64,000 nucleotides of DNA, taken from NCBI GenBank assembly GCA_030692565.1, contig JAUYAO010000044.1:20816-84815 (forward strand). Reading direction: 5' to 3'. This DNA is from Nitrospira sp. (GTDB lineage Bacteria; Nitrospirota; Nitrospiria; Nitrospirales; Nitrospiraceae). How positions within the stretch are numbered: the stretch's first letter is position 1; each line of letters starts with the position of its first letter. The position numbers were made by a program, and so were the translations under genes. Shown here piece by piece: positions 53,415 through 62,179 of the stretch. A model generated the notes under the pieces. The model was not told where the DNA came from, did no database searches, and saw only the letters and a program-made list of their open reading frames with translations.

Positions 53415-54836
53415 ATGCAACAGGTTGACGAACCCATCAACGCCCCCTATGACGGCTCCGCCCTCATCGCCGATCCGATCCACAAGTATGTCTCGTTCAC
53501 CGTTCCCTATGCGATTCCCGATCCTCACGAACGCACGGAAAAGGATCTGATCGATTCACCCTGGGTCCAACGGCTCCGCTACATTTATCAGCTCCAGAGT
53601 GCGCGCTGGGTCTATCCCTCGGCAGAACATACACGGTTCGTCCATTCTCTCGGCACCATGCACGTGGCCGGACGGTTCGCCCGGCATCTGTACCCCTATC
53701 TCAAGAAAGTCGTGAAGGACGTCCCTTCGGCCAACTATGTCGAGGAACTGCTGCGAGTGACCGCATTAGTCCATGACATCGGCCACGGCCCCTTTTGTCA
53801 CTTCTTCGACGACAACTATCTCCACGGGTTTCATCTCACCCACGAAAAGCTGGGACAGATCATTGTCCGCGAACATCTCGGATCCATTATTCGGAAAATC
53901 CGGCGCAGCCCGTCAGGGCCTTTTGACAAAGGGGAAGAACTGAACCCCGATCAGATCGCCCATCTGATCCTGAAGGAAAAGGGGAAGGACAATTCCAAGA
54001 TCCCGCGTTGGCTCGACATGCTGCAACCGGTCATCTCCGGCAGCTATACCGGCGACAACCTGGACTATGTGCTCCGCGACTCGTACATGTGTGGCGTGGC
54101 CGTGGGCCCTGTCGATCTGACTCGACTAATCCACTACACCATCATCACCGACAAAGGATTCACCATCCACAAGACCGGGCTCCCGGCCTTGCAAATGTTC
54201 CTGAACACCAGGATGTACCTCTATTCCAACGTGTATTTTCATCGCACGACGAGAGCCATCGACATCCACCTGCGGGACATTTTCGGGGACACAATGAAGC
54301 TCCTGTTCCCGAACGATCCGCGCAAAAAGATGGAAGACTATCTGAGACTCACCGACTGGTCGCTACTGGAGGAGGTCCGCCAATGGGCGACCTCCCGCCA
54401 GAAAGCGCACCGCCAGCTCGGCCAGGAATGGGCGCGCATCCTGGATCGCGATGTGAAGTGGAAGATGGCCTATAGCACGGCATTGAAGGAGAAGGGGCAG
54501 GAACGGGGCATGGCATTCCCGAGTCACGAGCAATTCGCGCTGCAAATTGCGAAGGAGCTGCCCAAAGAACTGAGGAAGGTGGAGTTTCGTGTCGATATGG
54601 CCCCGCTCGACCCACGGCCGGATCCGAAAGATCGCCGAGGGAATCCGCTCTATGTCTATGACCCCGGGACCAGACAGGTCTCAGCCGACCCGCTGGAAGA
54701 ATTTCTCGATTTGCTTCCGACCCGCCTGATTCAGTTCAGAGTCTACGGGCTGGATCACCGCCATGACGCAGCCTTATCGCGCGCCACAGCCACCGTCCTC
54801 AACAAGACTCCCTCCAGCCTTGAATCAAATTATTAG
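53415..54836 (+). CDS. HD-domain phosphohydrolase (SAMHD1/dGTPase-like)
   Basis: 473 residues. Metal-binding residues: His77 (TRFVHSLGTMHVAGRF), His120-Asp121 (LRVTALVHDIGHGPFCHFF) and an Asp in the later SGSYTGDNLDYVLRDSYMCG. DSPWVQRLRYIYQLQSARWV near residue 48 is the typical SAMHD1-family N-terminal signature. Probably a dNTP triphosphohydrolase or related nucleotide phosphohydrolase; the exact substrate is not shown. The C-terminal 90 residues are less conserved. The following 75 bp hold a 14-bp palindrome CGCTCGATCGAGCG. Confidence 0.82.
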   Translation: MQQVDEPINAPYDGSALIADPIHKYVSFTVPYAIPDPHERTEKDLIDSPWVQRLRYIYQLQSARWVYPSAEHTRFVHSLGTMHVAGRFARHLYPYLKKVVKDVPSANYVEELLRVTALVHDIGHGPFCHFFDDNYLHGFHLTHEKLGQIIVREHLGSIIRKIRRSPSGPFDKGEELNPDQIAHLILKEKGKDNSKIPRWLDMLQPVISGSYTGDNLDYVLRDSYMCGVAVGPVDLTRLIHYTIITDKGFTIHKTGLPALQMFLNTRMYLYSNVYFHRTTRAIDIHLRDIFGDTMKLLFPNDPRKKMEDYLRLTDWSLLEEVRQWATSRQKAHRQLGQEWARILDRDVKWKMAYSTALKEKGQERGMAFPSHEQFALQIAKELPKELRKVEFRVDMAPLDPRPDPKDRRGNPLYVYDPGTRQVSADPLEEFLDLLPTRLIQFRVYGLDHRHDAALSRATATVLNKTPSSLESNY

Positions 54837-54911
54837 TGGGATTCTCGCCGATCGACTGCCGGACACGCTTTCGTTATCGACCGCTCGATCGAGCGCACAC
54901 AGACGGAATGT

Positions 54912-55682
54912 TTAGGCCGGAATCTCCAGCGGCAGGCCCTTCAGCAGTTGCGTCTTCTTAGTCCGCATCATCTCGCGCTGCTCATCGGAGGGGAAATGCG
55001 GTCCTCGTCTATTGGTCGGGAAGCGTGTTTCGAACCGTTCGACCAGCTCAAGGGCTTCAGCCGCTTCCCCTGTTCTGATCAACAGCTGGGTGAGTCGAAG
55101 GTAGGCAGGCACCAACAACATCAGATGTCGAATTTCCTTGGCCTGGTCGACGACAAAACGATACCCGGCGATCGCAACATCCGCATTTATTTTTTCGTAA
55201 CACATGGCTTCAATGATGTGGATCCCCAGACGGTCCGTATCCGCGCTGATGCTGCGTTCCCACTGTCCATTCACCATGGCGCGCATTTCTTCAGGGGATA
55301 GTTGGATGCTTTGCCCGCTTCTGAGATTCGCCCGCAATCGCTCTAATACGCCCCTGGCCTCAAGCCATCCTCCGTACAAACCTACAAGGACGCTGGCACA
55401 AGGCACCGCCCGTTTACACTTTCCGTCCAGTGGAGAGAATGACCGCTTCGCGACTTGAGACGATGAAAACACGCGCCCGTTCGCGTCTGAACAAACGTCG
55501 CAGATATGATCATCATCGGCCGTCACATAGAAATACATGCGAATTCCTGACCGGTCGAAGATATCAACCGCCAGAATTCGGCCGGCCATGATCTGCATCT
55601 TGTAGTACTGCCAGATGACCAAGAGCGCCAGGACAGCCACCAAGTAGAGCGTAACATCGGGTATTTCGATCCCTGCCAACAT
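54912..55682 (-). CDS. Unknown membrane-anchored protein with a Cys-rich Mu gpF-like motif
   Basis: 256 residues. One N-terminal helix (LYLVAVLALLVIWQYYKM, residues about 12-30). A cytoplasmic or periplasmic part begins with FYVTADDDHICDVCSDANGR, SPLDGKCKRAVPC: a C-x2-C...P...C...C pattern like the putative zinc motif of phage Mu gpF/minor head proteins. The rest is alpha-helical, with TPR-like repeats near 165-225 (YLRLTQLLIRTGEAAEALEL). No known function. Transcribed towards the HD gene. Confidence 0.6.
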   Translation of the reverse strand: MLAGIEIPDVTLYLVAVLALLVIWQYYKMQIMAGRILAVDIFDRSGIRMYFYVTADDDHICDVCSDANGRVFSSSQVAKRSFSPLDGKCKRAVPCASVLVGLYGGWLEARGVLERLRANLRSGQSIQLSPEEMRAMVNGQWERSISADTDRLGIHIIEAMCYEKINADVAIAGYRFVVDQAKEIRHLMLLVPAYLRLTQLLIRTGEAAEALELVERFETRFPTNRRGPHFPSDEQREMMRTKKTQLLKGLPLEIPA

Positions 55683-55934
55683 CGTGCCTCCTCATGCAAC
55701 AACACTATAGTGGGCTCACGATAGCACTGGTCCCCCTCAGCACCTAGGGGATTCTCTTTTCCAAGCAGTCCGGACATTGTCCTATTGCGGGGCTCTCCCC
55801 TCCATCCAGCCCCTGAACAGCCGTCCAAGCATTCCTTATGGATTCATGAATTTTCTATTCACCTAGTCGATGGAAGAAGATAATGTGCAGAGGCCTATGA
55901 ACTGATTGGGCGCTGAACGATCGGAGGAATCCCC

Positions 55935-56300
55935 ATGCGATTCGACTACAGAACCGCCATGATGACCTGTGGATTGATTGGACTGCTGGCATTCCCCTGT
56001 ACCGCTCAAATGGGAACGGGAGAAGCCGCTAAAATTTTGAACAGCATGCCTTCCGACCTTTTGGCAAAGGTGCAAGCTCTCGCCCAACACCTTCAGCAAG
56101 GCATCAAAGAAGGCAAACTTTCAGAGGCAGAGGTTCAACAAGGCATGATGTCCGGACATCTGGGGGAAAAGCTCAAGAATCTGAATCCACAGGCAGGCCA
56201 ACTCCTTGATGAAATCAGCGATGCCATGAAGAACGGCCAAGGCCCGGGTGAAGCGGCGCTCATGCCGCTGCTTGGGGGATTAGGAATCTCGCCGAACTAG
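55935..56300 (+). CDS. Small secreted helical protein of unknown function
   Basis: 121 residues with a good ribosome site (GGAGGA seven bases before ATG). Signal peptide MRFDYRTAMMTCGLIGLLAF, cleavage probably after PCTA (about residue 24). The mature part is helical and contains LLAKVQALAQHLQQGIKEGK and a glycine-rich C terminus (LMPLLGGLGISPN). No recognised family. The 252 bp upstream show no gene; a GATAAT at 55878-55883 could be part of a weak promoter. Confidence 0.65.
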   Translation: MRFDYRTAMMTCGLIGLLAFPCTAQMGTGEAAKILNSMPSDLLAKVQALAQHLQQGIKEGKLSEAEVQQGMMSGHLGEKLKNLNPQAGQLLDEISDAMKNGQGPGEAALMPLLGGLGISPN

Positions 56301-56357
56301 CGGAAGCCGATCGCGCCTGCTCTCTTGCAATCCAACACCTGGCCGGAATCGAGACAG

Positions 56358-56792
56358 TTACGTTGATGCGGCAGAGAGAAATGGATTGACGACACGGAGG
56401 CCATCGAATTGCTGGTGATGTTGCAAGTCCTCGGAATAGAGATGTGTTGCCTTGCCGGCTAGGGCCGCTTCGATGATGAGGGCATCCCAGAACGAAAGCC
56501 GCGCCATATGGCTTCTCCGGATGGCCAAAAGGATCAGCGCAGAATCGATGGGAATAAGCGGCAACGCCGCCAAGTCGCTGACAGCCTGAGCTGCCGTTTC
56601 TACAGCAAGGGGCACGGCCAGTTTTTTCGTCACGGTGACATAAAACTCTTGCAGGACCTGCGTGCTCAGCAAGAGGCTCCCTGTGGGTCCATACTTCGCG
56701 AGGATCTCGCGGGCAAGGCGCTGCTTCTCAGGCGAGTCGTGATCGAAGAGATATACCAGAATATTCGTGTCGAGGAAGATCCGCTCACTCAT
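56358..56792 (-). CDS. vapC: VapC-family PIN-domain toxin
   Basis: 144 residues. PIN fold: RIFLDTNILVYLFDHDSPEK with the first catalytic Asp at residue 8, then LSTQVLQEFYVTVTKK with the Glu, and SFWDALIIEAALAGKATHLYSEDL with the C-terminal acidic residues. PIN toxins are RNases. Its ATG overlaps the antitoxin stop (56789-56792). Confidence 0.87.
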   Translation of the reverse strand: MSERIFLDTNILVYLFDHDSPEKQRLAREILAKYGPTGSLLLSTQVLQEFYVTVTKKLAVPLAVETAAQAVSDLAALPLIPIDSALILLAIRRSHMARLSFWDALIIEAALAGKATHLYSEDLQHHQQFDGLRVVNPFLSAAST

Positions 56793-57019
56793 CGGTCGTG
56801 CAAATCATCCCTGGTCCACCGCTTGGCGCCACGCCGGGCGGGTGAAACCTTGGCGAGGCGAAGCAAATCCGTGACGGCCTGTTCCTGACGAGAGCGCATT
56901 CCCCCGTAGTCTTCCAGATACTTTCGCAACACCGCATTCACGGACGTGCCCTCTTCCAGGGCGCGGAGCCTGGCCTGTTTCAACACCATCTCTTCAATCG
57001 CAATCGTAAGATTCGCCAT
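56789..57019 (-). CDS. vapB: Ribbon-helix-helix antitoxin of the vapC pair
   Basis: 76 residues beginning MANLTIAIEEMVLKQARLRA followed by LEEGTSVNAVLRKYLEDYGG, the CopG/Arc-type ribbon-helix-helix DNA-binding fold. The C-terminal part (LRLAKVSPARRGAKRWTRDD) would wrap the toxin. It precedes vapC with a four-base overlap and has its own promoter, an arrangement that allows autoregulation. Confidence 0.82.
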   Translation of the reverse strand: MANLTIAIEEMVLKQARLRALEEGTSVNAVLRKYLEDYGGMRSRQEQAVTDLLRLAKVSPARRGAKRWTRDDLHDR

Positions 57020-57051
57020 CAGCCCCCTCCCGTCACACCAAACACAGGATC

Positions 57052-57080
57052 AGTGTAACACGGGCTCACCATCGCGACAA
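57052..57080 (-). promoter_or_regulatory. Candidate promoter of vapBC
   Basis: Minus strand TTGTCG (57075-57080), 17-bp spacer, TACACT (57052-57057). About 33 bp upstream of the vapB start. The interval up to the HigA gene has no other recognisable feature. Confidence 0.5.
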
Positions 57081-57254
57081 GACAGACCCTGGCGAAATGT
57101 CATTTACTCATCCTTGTGTCGAAAATTCACGCGTCGTTAGGGCCCCTTCACACCTTCTTATCCCCCTCAGGTCTTGCCCTACGACGAGAGGCGAAAGAAA
57201 CTGCCCTCAGGATTTTGTAGCGGGCTTCGTCGCTCAACGATCATTGGATACGTC

Positions 57255-57545
57255 ATGGCACGAAAACCGTTACTTGATCCTATCCATCAGGGAGAGATTC
57301 TGTTCGAGGAATTCATGGCGCCCATGGATATCAGCATCAACCGGCTGGCGCGCAATATCGGCGTCCCGCCTGGGCGGATCAGCGCCATTGTGAACGGGAA
57401 GCGAGCTATCACCGCCGACACCGCGTTGCGCCTGGCAAAATATCTAGGAACCTCCTCTGAACTCTGGATGGGACTGCAGAATGGGTTCGATCTGCGAGTT
57501 GCCAAACGCCAAATCGTGAATATCAAAGGCGGGGTCATTGCGTAA
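57255..57545 (+). CDS. higA: HigA-type antidote, XRE family, without visible toxin
   Basis: 96 residues from ATG 57255 (MARKPLLDPIHQGEILFEEF). HTH_3 fold: FMAPMDISINRLARNIGVPP, GRISAIVNGKRAITADTALR and the closing TSSELWMGLQNGFDLRVAKR are strong HigA signatures. HigA normally follows higB, but the preceding 235 bp lack a HigB frame on either strand, so it is probably an orphan. It may still repress its own or other promoters. Confidence 0.85.
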   Translation: MARKPLLDPIHQGEILFEEFMAPMDISINRLARNIGVPPGRISAIVNGKRAITADTALRLAKYLGTSSELWMGLQNGFDLRVAKRQIVNIKGGVIA

Positions 57546-57836
57546 CTTTGTACTGCAGGTCAGTACAGGCGGGTGATGCGATGCAAAGTCAAGCAATGAC
57601 CCCACACCTACACACCTATGACCCACACCTACACCCATGATATTTTCTGCGCCAGGCGTCAATCACGATCTGGGACTGATGAAGTGCAGCCGTACCCCAT
57701 GCATCCAATGCCGTCCCGTGGAATTCCGGTCCGTTGTCCAGAGGATCCGGCCTCCGGCAACGGTCGTCCAATAGAGCGCCACTCCACTGTATCTCGGGGG
57801 TGTTGCGTGGATCGAATGAATCCGCCGAACCCTATG
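57546..57836. other. Non-coding stretch without recognised features
   Basis: Between higA and the nrd promoter. Contains short CACACCTACACCC repeats near 57600-57637. No supported gene, RNA or terminator was seen. Confidence 0.5.
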
Positions 57837-57865
57837 TTGACAAAAATCAAATGCCACAATAGTAT
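57837..57865 (+). promoter_or_regulatory. Strong sigma-70-type promoter of the nrd operon
   Basis: TTGACA (57837-57842), 17-bp spacer, TAGTAT (57860-57865). The predicted start near 57872 coincides with the 5' edge of the cobalamin riboswitch, as expected. Confidence 0.72.
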
Positions 57866-57869
57866 GCCG

Positions 57870-58060
57870 TCCATACTGGTTCTCTGAGTTTTCTCGGAGA
57901 GTAAAAGGGAACCCGGTGCGAATCCGGGACTGCCCCGCAGCGGTAAGCGAGAACGAATCCACGACACGCACTGGCTCTTGGAGCTGGGAAGCGGTGGAGA
58001 GTAGGAACTCGGCGAAGGCCGAAGTGCTCGCGAGCCCGAAGACCTGCCAGCATCCGGCAC
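57870..58060 (+). promoter_or_regulatory. Cobalamin (B12) riboswitch
   Basis: Conserved core visible in order: AAAAGGGAACCCGGTGCGAA (57903-57922), TCCGGGACTGCCCCGCAGCG, GTAAGCGAGAACG, then CACGCACTGG and the B12 box AGCCCGAAGACCTGCC (58033-58048). It is placed in the 5' leader of class Ia nrdAB, about 260 bp before nrdA. Such riboswitches shut off B12-independent isozymes when adenosylcobalamin is plentiful. The expression platform downstream (58060-58315) is C-rich; a CACCCCC...GGGGGTG pairing near 58158-58202 may be part of it, but the mechanism is unproven. Confidence 0.93.
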
Positions 58061-58315
58061 GGGAGAGACAACCTGAGCCGGTTCGACCTGGAAACCTCGA
58101 GGGAGGTCCATCGGTCTGAGCTGGTTCGGATCCAGTCCCCTCTTCCGTTCTCGTTCACGACCACCCCCCCCTCATATGGTTTTGCAGTCACCCGTGGGGG
58201 TGAAGGTCGGTCCGAGATACCGTCGCATGTTCGCGCGCATCTCGCCTGGCTACTTCTCCTCGCGGTCCTACACAAAGGGTCTTCCCTTTTGCATAACCCG
58301 TTGAAGGAGGAGCAC

Positions 58316-60817
58316 ATGATGCCCAGCGAACCTATTTCAAGAAGTACGAGCCCCGCGGCCACATCCGAACAAGACCCGCCTCAAGATCTCCTAGCCGAGG
58401 ATGCGCATCCCCAGCAGACCATGCGCGTGAAAAAGCGCAATGGCTCGTCTGAGCCTGTCGATGTTACTAAGATCGTGCGTGCCGTCGATCGTTGCTGCGC
58501 AGGCCTTTCCGATATCGATCCACTTCGAATCGCCACTAAAACGATCAGTGGTCTCTATGACGGAGCGACAACCCGTGAACTTGACCGGCTGTCCATTCAG
58601 ACGGCTGCCGGACTCATTGTGGAAGAACCGCAGTATGCAAAGTTAGCAGCTAGGCTGCTCGCGACCTATATCGACAAAGAAGTTCGCAATCAGGAAATTC
58701 ATGCATTTTCCCAGTCCATTGCCGCGGGTCACCGGCTGGGTCTAGTGAACGACCGACTTCTGGATTTTGTGGTCCAGAATAGCCGCAAATTGAACGATGC
58801 GCTCGATCCCAAGCGTGACCGCGAGTTCGAGTATTTCGGCCTCCGCACAATCTATGATCGGTATCTGCTGAAGCATCCCACAAATCGGCAGGTCATCGAG
58901 ACGCCGCAGCAGTTTTTCTTGCGCATTTCATGTGCTCTTGCCGAGACGGTTTCGGATGCGCTGGAGCTGTATCGTCTGTTGTCATCTCTGGAATACCTTC
59001 CCAGCTCGCCGACCCTCTTCAACGCCGGCACGCGACATGAGCAGTTGTCGAGCTGTTTCCTTCTGGATTCTCCCGACGATCATCTTGAACATATTTACCA
59101 GCGCTACACGGACGTTGCGATGCTCTCGAAGTTTTCAGGAGGCATTGGGCTTGCCTACCACCGCGTGCGTTCGCGCGGGTCGCTCATCGATAGCACGAAC
59201 GGGCACTCAAGCGGGATCATCCCCTGGTTGAAAACGCTCGACGCATCTGTCGCCGCGGTGAATCAAGGAGGGAAACGCAAAGGGGCCTGCTGTGTCTATC
59301 TGGAACCCTGGCATGCCGATATCGAAGACTTTCTAGAATTGCGTGATAGCACCGGAGACGAGGCCAGTCGCACGCATAACTTGAACCTGGCCAACTGGGT
59401 TCCCGACCTCTTCATGGCGCGGGTGGAATCGGATAAGGAATGGAGCCTATTCGATCCGAAAACAGTTCCGGAACTGCCGGATCTCTACGGTGACGCGTTC
59501 GTACAGGCGTATGAACAAGCCGAGAAGGCCGGCCTCGCGGCGAAAACCATCAAGGCCCGCGATCTGTATGGACGTATGATGCGCACGCTGGCGCAAACCG
59601 GCAACGGCTGGATGACGTTCAAGGACAAGTCCAACCGGGCCTGTAACCAGACGGCTCTGCCGGGTCGGACAGTCCATCTGTCGAACCTCTGCACGGAAAT
59701 TATCGAAGTGACGTCGCGAGATGAAACTGCGGTCTGCAATCTTGGTTCGATCAATCTCGGACGCCACACAGTCATCGCCACTGACGGGACGGTGACCCTT
59801 GATTTTGAAAGGCTAGCACGAACCGTGCGGAGCGCCGTTCACCAACTCGATCGTGTCATTGATCTCAACTATTATCCGATCGTTGCGGCACGGTCGTCGA
59901 ATCTTCGCTGGCGTCCGGTGGGCCTGGGGCTCATGGGCATGCAAGATGTGTTTTTCCAGATGCGCCTTCCGTTCGACGCGCCCGACGCGCGGACGCTGTC
60001 GGCTCGCATTGCGGAGCACGTGTATTTCCACGCGCTCTCGGCTTCGGTCGAGCTCTCGATCGTCAAGGGGAGGCATCCCGCGTTTGAGGACACACGGGCG
60101 GCGCGAGGTGAACTGCAGTTCGATGCCTGGGGTGTCTCACCGCAAGATGCCGAACGGTGGGACACGTTGCGTGCCCGGATCCGGACGCACGGACTGCGCA
60201 ATTCGTTGCTGATTGCAATCGCTCCCACGGCCACCATCGCGTCAATCGCCGGTTGTTACGAGTGCATCGAACCGCAGATCTCCAATCTGTTCAAACGCGA
60301 GACCTTGTCGGGCGACTTTCTACAAGTGAACCGATACCTCGTGAGCGAACTCAAAGCACAAGGTTTGTGGACCGACGCCATGCGGGCGCGACTCAAGTTG
60401 GCAGAAGGGTCCGTCCAGTCGATGGAGGAATTATCTCCGGACGTCCGCGCCGTCTATCGGACGGCATGGGAGGTTCCCATGCGGTCTTTGATCGACATGG
60501 CGGCCGATCGCGGGGCCTTCATCGACCAAAGTCAGTCGTTGAATCTGTTCATCGAGAATCCAAATATCGGGTCACTGTCGAGCATGTACTTTTATGCCTG
60601 GAAGAAGGGGCTGAAAACGACGTACTACTTGCGCTCCAGGCCGGCGACACGGATCACGAAGGCCACGGTGCAAACGGCATCGGATGGATCGCCGAACGGC
60701 GGCGCCCGTCCGCAGGCCGATCCCGGATGGATAGCGGCCTCACCACAAGGAGGGCAAGCCTCTGCTTCTGTCGCATGTTCCCTCGATAACCCTGAGAGCT
60801 GTGAGGCCTGCCAATGA
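58316..60817 (+). CDS. nrdA: Class Ia ribonucleoside-diphosphate reductase, alpha subunit
   Basis: 833 residues from ATG 58316, with GAAGGAGG upstream (an earlier TTG is open but unsupported). N-terminal ATP cone at about 36-125 (MRVKKRNGSSEPVDVTKIVR). Catalytic core: LSSCFLLDSP, LSNLCTEIIEV, AVCNLGSIN and PTATIASIAGCYECIEP. The C terminus ends SLDNPESCEACQ with the redox-active Cys pair. Reduces NDPs to dNDPs together with NrdB. Controlled by the upstream cobalamin riboswitch, so presumably active when B12 is short. Confidence 0.93.
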   Translation: MMPSEPISRSTSPAATSEQDPPQDLLAEDAHPQQTMRVKKRNGSSEPVDVTKIVRAVDRCCAGLSDIDPLRIATKTISGLYDGATTRELDRLSIQTAAGLIVEEPQYAKLAARLLATYIDKEVRNQEIHAFSQSIAAGHRLGLVNDRLLDFVVQNSRKLNDALDPKRDREFEYFGLRTIYDRYLLKHPTNRQVIETPQQFFLRISCALAETVSDALELYRLLSSLEYLPSSPTLFNAGTRHEQLSSCFLLDSPDDHLEHIYQRYTDVAMLSKFSGGIGLAYHRVRSRGSLIDSTNGHSSGIIPWLKTLDASVAAVNQGGKRKGACCVYLEPWHADIEDFLELRDSTGDEASRTHNLNLANWVPDLFMARVESDKEWSLFDPKTVPELPDLYGDAFVQAYEQAEKAGLAAKTIKARDLYGRMMRTLAQTGNGWMTFKDKSNRACNQTALPGRTVHLSNLCTEIIEVTSRDETAVCNLGSINLGRHTVIATDGTVTLDFERLARTVRSAVHQLDRVIDLNYYPIVAARSSNLRWRPVGLGLMGMQDVFFQMRLPFDAPDARTLSARIAEHVYFHALSASVELSIVKGRHPAFEDTRAARGELQFDAWGVSPQDAERWDTLRARIRTHGLRNSLLIAIAPTATIASIAGCYECIEPQISNLFKRETLSGDFLQVNRYLVSELKAQGLWTDAMRARLKLAEGSVQSMEELSPDVRAVYRTAWEVPMRSLIDMAADRGAFIDQSQSLNLFIENPNIGSLSSMYFYAWKKGLKTTYYLRSRPATRITKATVQTASDGSPNGGARPQADPGWIAASPQGGQASASVACSLDNPESCEACQ

Positions 60818-61836
60818 GCGCTATTGATCGTCCCCTACGGCTCCTTGATCCCGGTATGTGTCTGACGCTCCGTCCTATGGCCTATCCGGTATTTTTTGAG
60901 ATGTACCGTTCCGCCATCAAAAATACCTGGACCGTGGAGGAGGTCGACTTTTCCACTGACGTGGGCGATCTGCGTACGAAGATGAGCGCTGCAGAACGTC
61001 ACCTGGTCCATCGTCTCGTGGCATTCTTCGCTACCGGCGACTCCATCGTGGCGAACAATCTCGTACTCAATCTCTACAAACACATCAATGCGCCTGAGGC
61101 GCGGATGTATCTGTCGCGCCAACTGTATGAAGAAGCCCTGCATGTCCAGTTCTATTTAACGCTGATCGATACCTACATGCCGGATCCCGACGAACGGTTC
61201 TCAGCTTTTGCCGCGGTCGAAACCATCCCGTCGGTTCGGAGAAAGGCGGAGTTCTGCTTCAAGTGGATCGACTCGCTCCAGCATCTGGAACGGCTGGATT
61301 CTCGTGAGATGCGCAGCCAGTTCTTGAAAAACCTCATCTGTTTCGCAGCCTGTATCGAAGGGCTCTTTTTCTTCGCCGCATTCGCTTATGTGTACTTCCT
61401 GCGCTCACGCGGTCTCTTGCATGGACTCGCCGGCGGCACCAATTGGGTATTTCGGGACGAGAGCGCGCACATGGCTTTTGCTTTCGAAGTCGTGAACCAG
61501 GTGCGCCGTGAAGAACCCGAGTTGTTTGACGAAGCCCTCGAAGCCGACATTCGCCGGATGATGGATGACGCGGTGGCGTGCGAAACTGCCTTTGCGGAAG
61601 ATCTGCTCGGCGGCGGCGTGGCAGGCCTCTCCATGCGTGACGTGCGACAGTACCTCGAGTTCGTGGCGGATCAACGGCTGGCGACCCTCGGTCTCTCGAA
61701 GCAGTATGGGACGAGAAATCCCTTTGACTTTATGAATCTCCAGGACGTCCAAGAGCTTGCCAACTTCTTCGAGCGACGGGTCTCCGCCTATCAAGTTGGG
61801 GTGACCGGGATTGTGGCGTTCGATGCCGCCTTCTAA
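60814..61836 (+). CDS. nrdB: Class Ia ribonucleotide reductase, beta subunit
   Basis: 340 residues, ATG overlapping the nrdA stop (ATGA). Di-iron ligands: Asp76 (FFATGDSIVANN), Glu107 and His110 (YEEALHVQFY), Glu182 (CIEGLFFFAAFA), Glu216 and His219 (FRDESAHMAF). The radical-site Tyr is present at 114 (four residues after His110), supporting class Ia rather than the Tyr-less Ic type. Oxygen-dependent enzyme, so the operon serves aerobic growth. Confidence 0.93.
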   Translation: MSAIDRPLRLLDPGMCLTLRPMAYPVFFEMYRSAIKNTWTVEEVDFSTDVGDLRTKMSAAERHLVHRLVAFFATGDSIVANNLVLNLYKHINAPEARMYLSRQLYEEALHVQFYLTLIDTYMPDPDERFSAFAAVETIPSVRRKAEFCFKWIDSLQHLERLDSREMRSQFLKNLICFAACIEGLFFFAAFAYVYFLRSRGLLHGLAGGTNWVFRDESAHMAFAFEVVNQVRREEPELFDEALEADIRRMMDDAVACETAFAEDLLGGGVAGLSMRDVRQYLEFVADQRLATLGLSKQYGTRNPFDFMNLQDVQELANFFERRVSAYQVGVTGIVAFDAAF

Positions 61837-61898
61837 TCTCGGGAAAGCTTGGTCGTCGATCCACACCGGTTTCCAGCTTGTCGAAAGGAGACAGCATC

Positions 61899-62048
61899 AT
61901 GGCCATACTTGCAACCTGTCTGGGGCATCCTCGTATCGGTGTCGGCCGGGAACTCAAAAAAGCGCTCGAATCATTGTGGTCGAATAAGAGCACAGCGGCC
62001 GATCTTCAGACGAGCGCCGCCCGGTCGCGGCGTCGGTTTCATCTTTGA
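61899..62048 (+). pseudogene. metE: Truncated cobalamin-independent methionine synthase, N-terminal remnant
   Basis: ATG 61899 with AAAGGAG eight bases upstream starts MAILATCLGHPRIGVGRELK, then KALESLWSNKSTAADLQ: this matches the MetE N terminus ([21 protein letters not shown] pattern). The frame ends at a TGA (62046-62048), 18 bp before the left end of the ISL3 element, and no further MetE sequence follows the element. It was probably the third gene of the riboswitch-controlled nrdAB operon, lost by insertion and deletion. Confidence 0.8.
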
Positions 62049-62179
62049 TAATGGATATACAAATAAGGGTTCTTCTCCGTGGTGAGTGGGTAAACGAAGC
62101 GCGAGAAACGACATTTTCAGGGGGATAGGGGCGTGAACGCTGCGTTCTACGGGGTCTGGAAATCTGGCATGATTGCCGG

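Noticed and set aside
54855..54900. Rho-independent terminator between the HD gene and the next convergent gene
   Set aside because: The palindrome CGCTCGATCGAGCG is present but no T tract follows on either strand.
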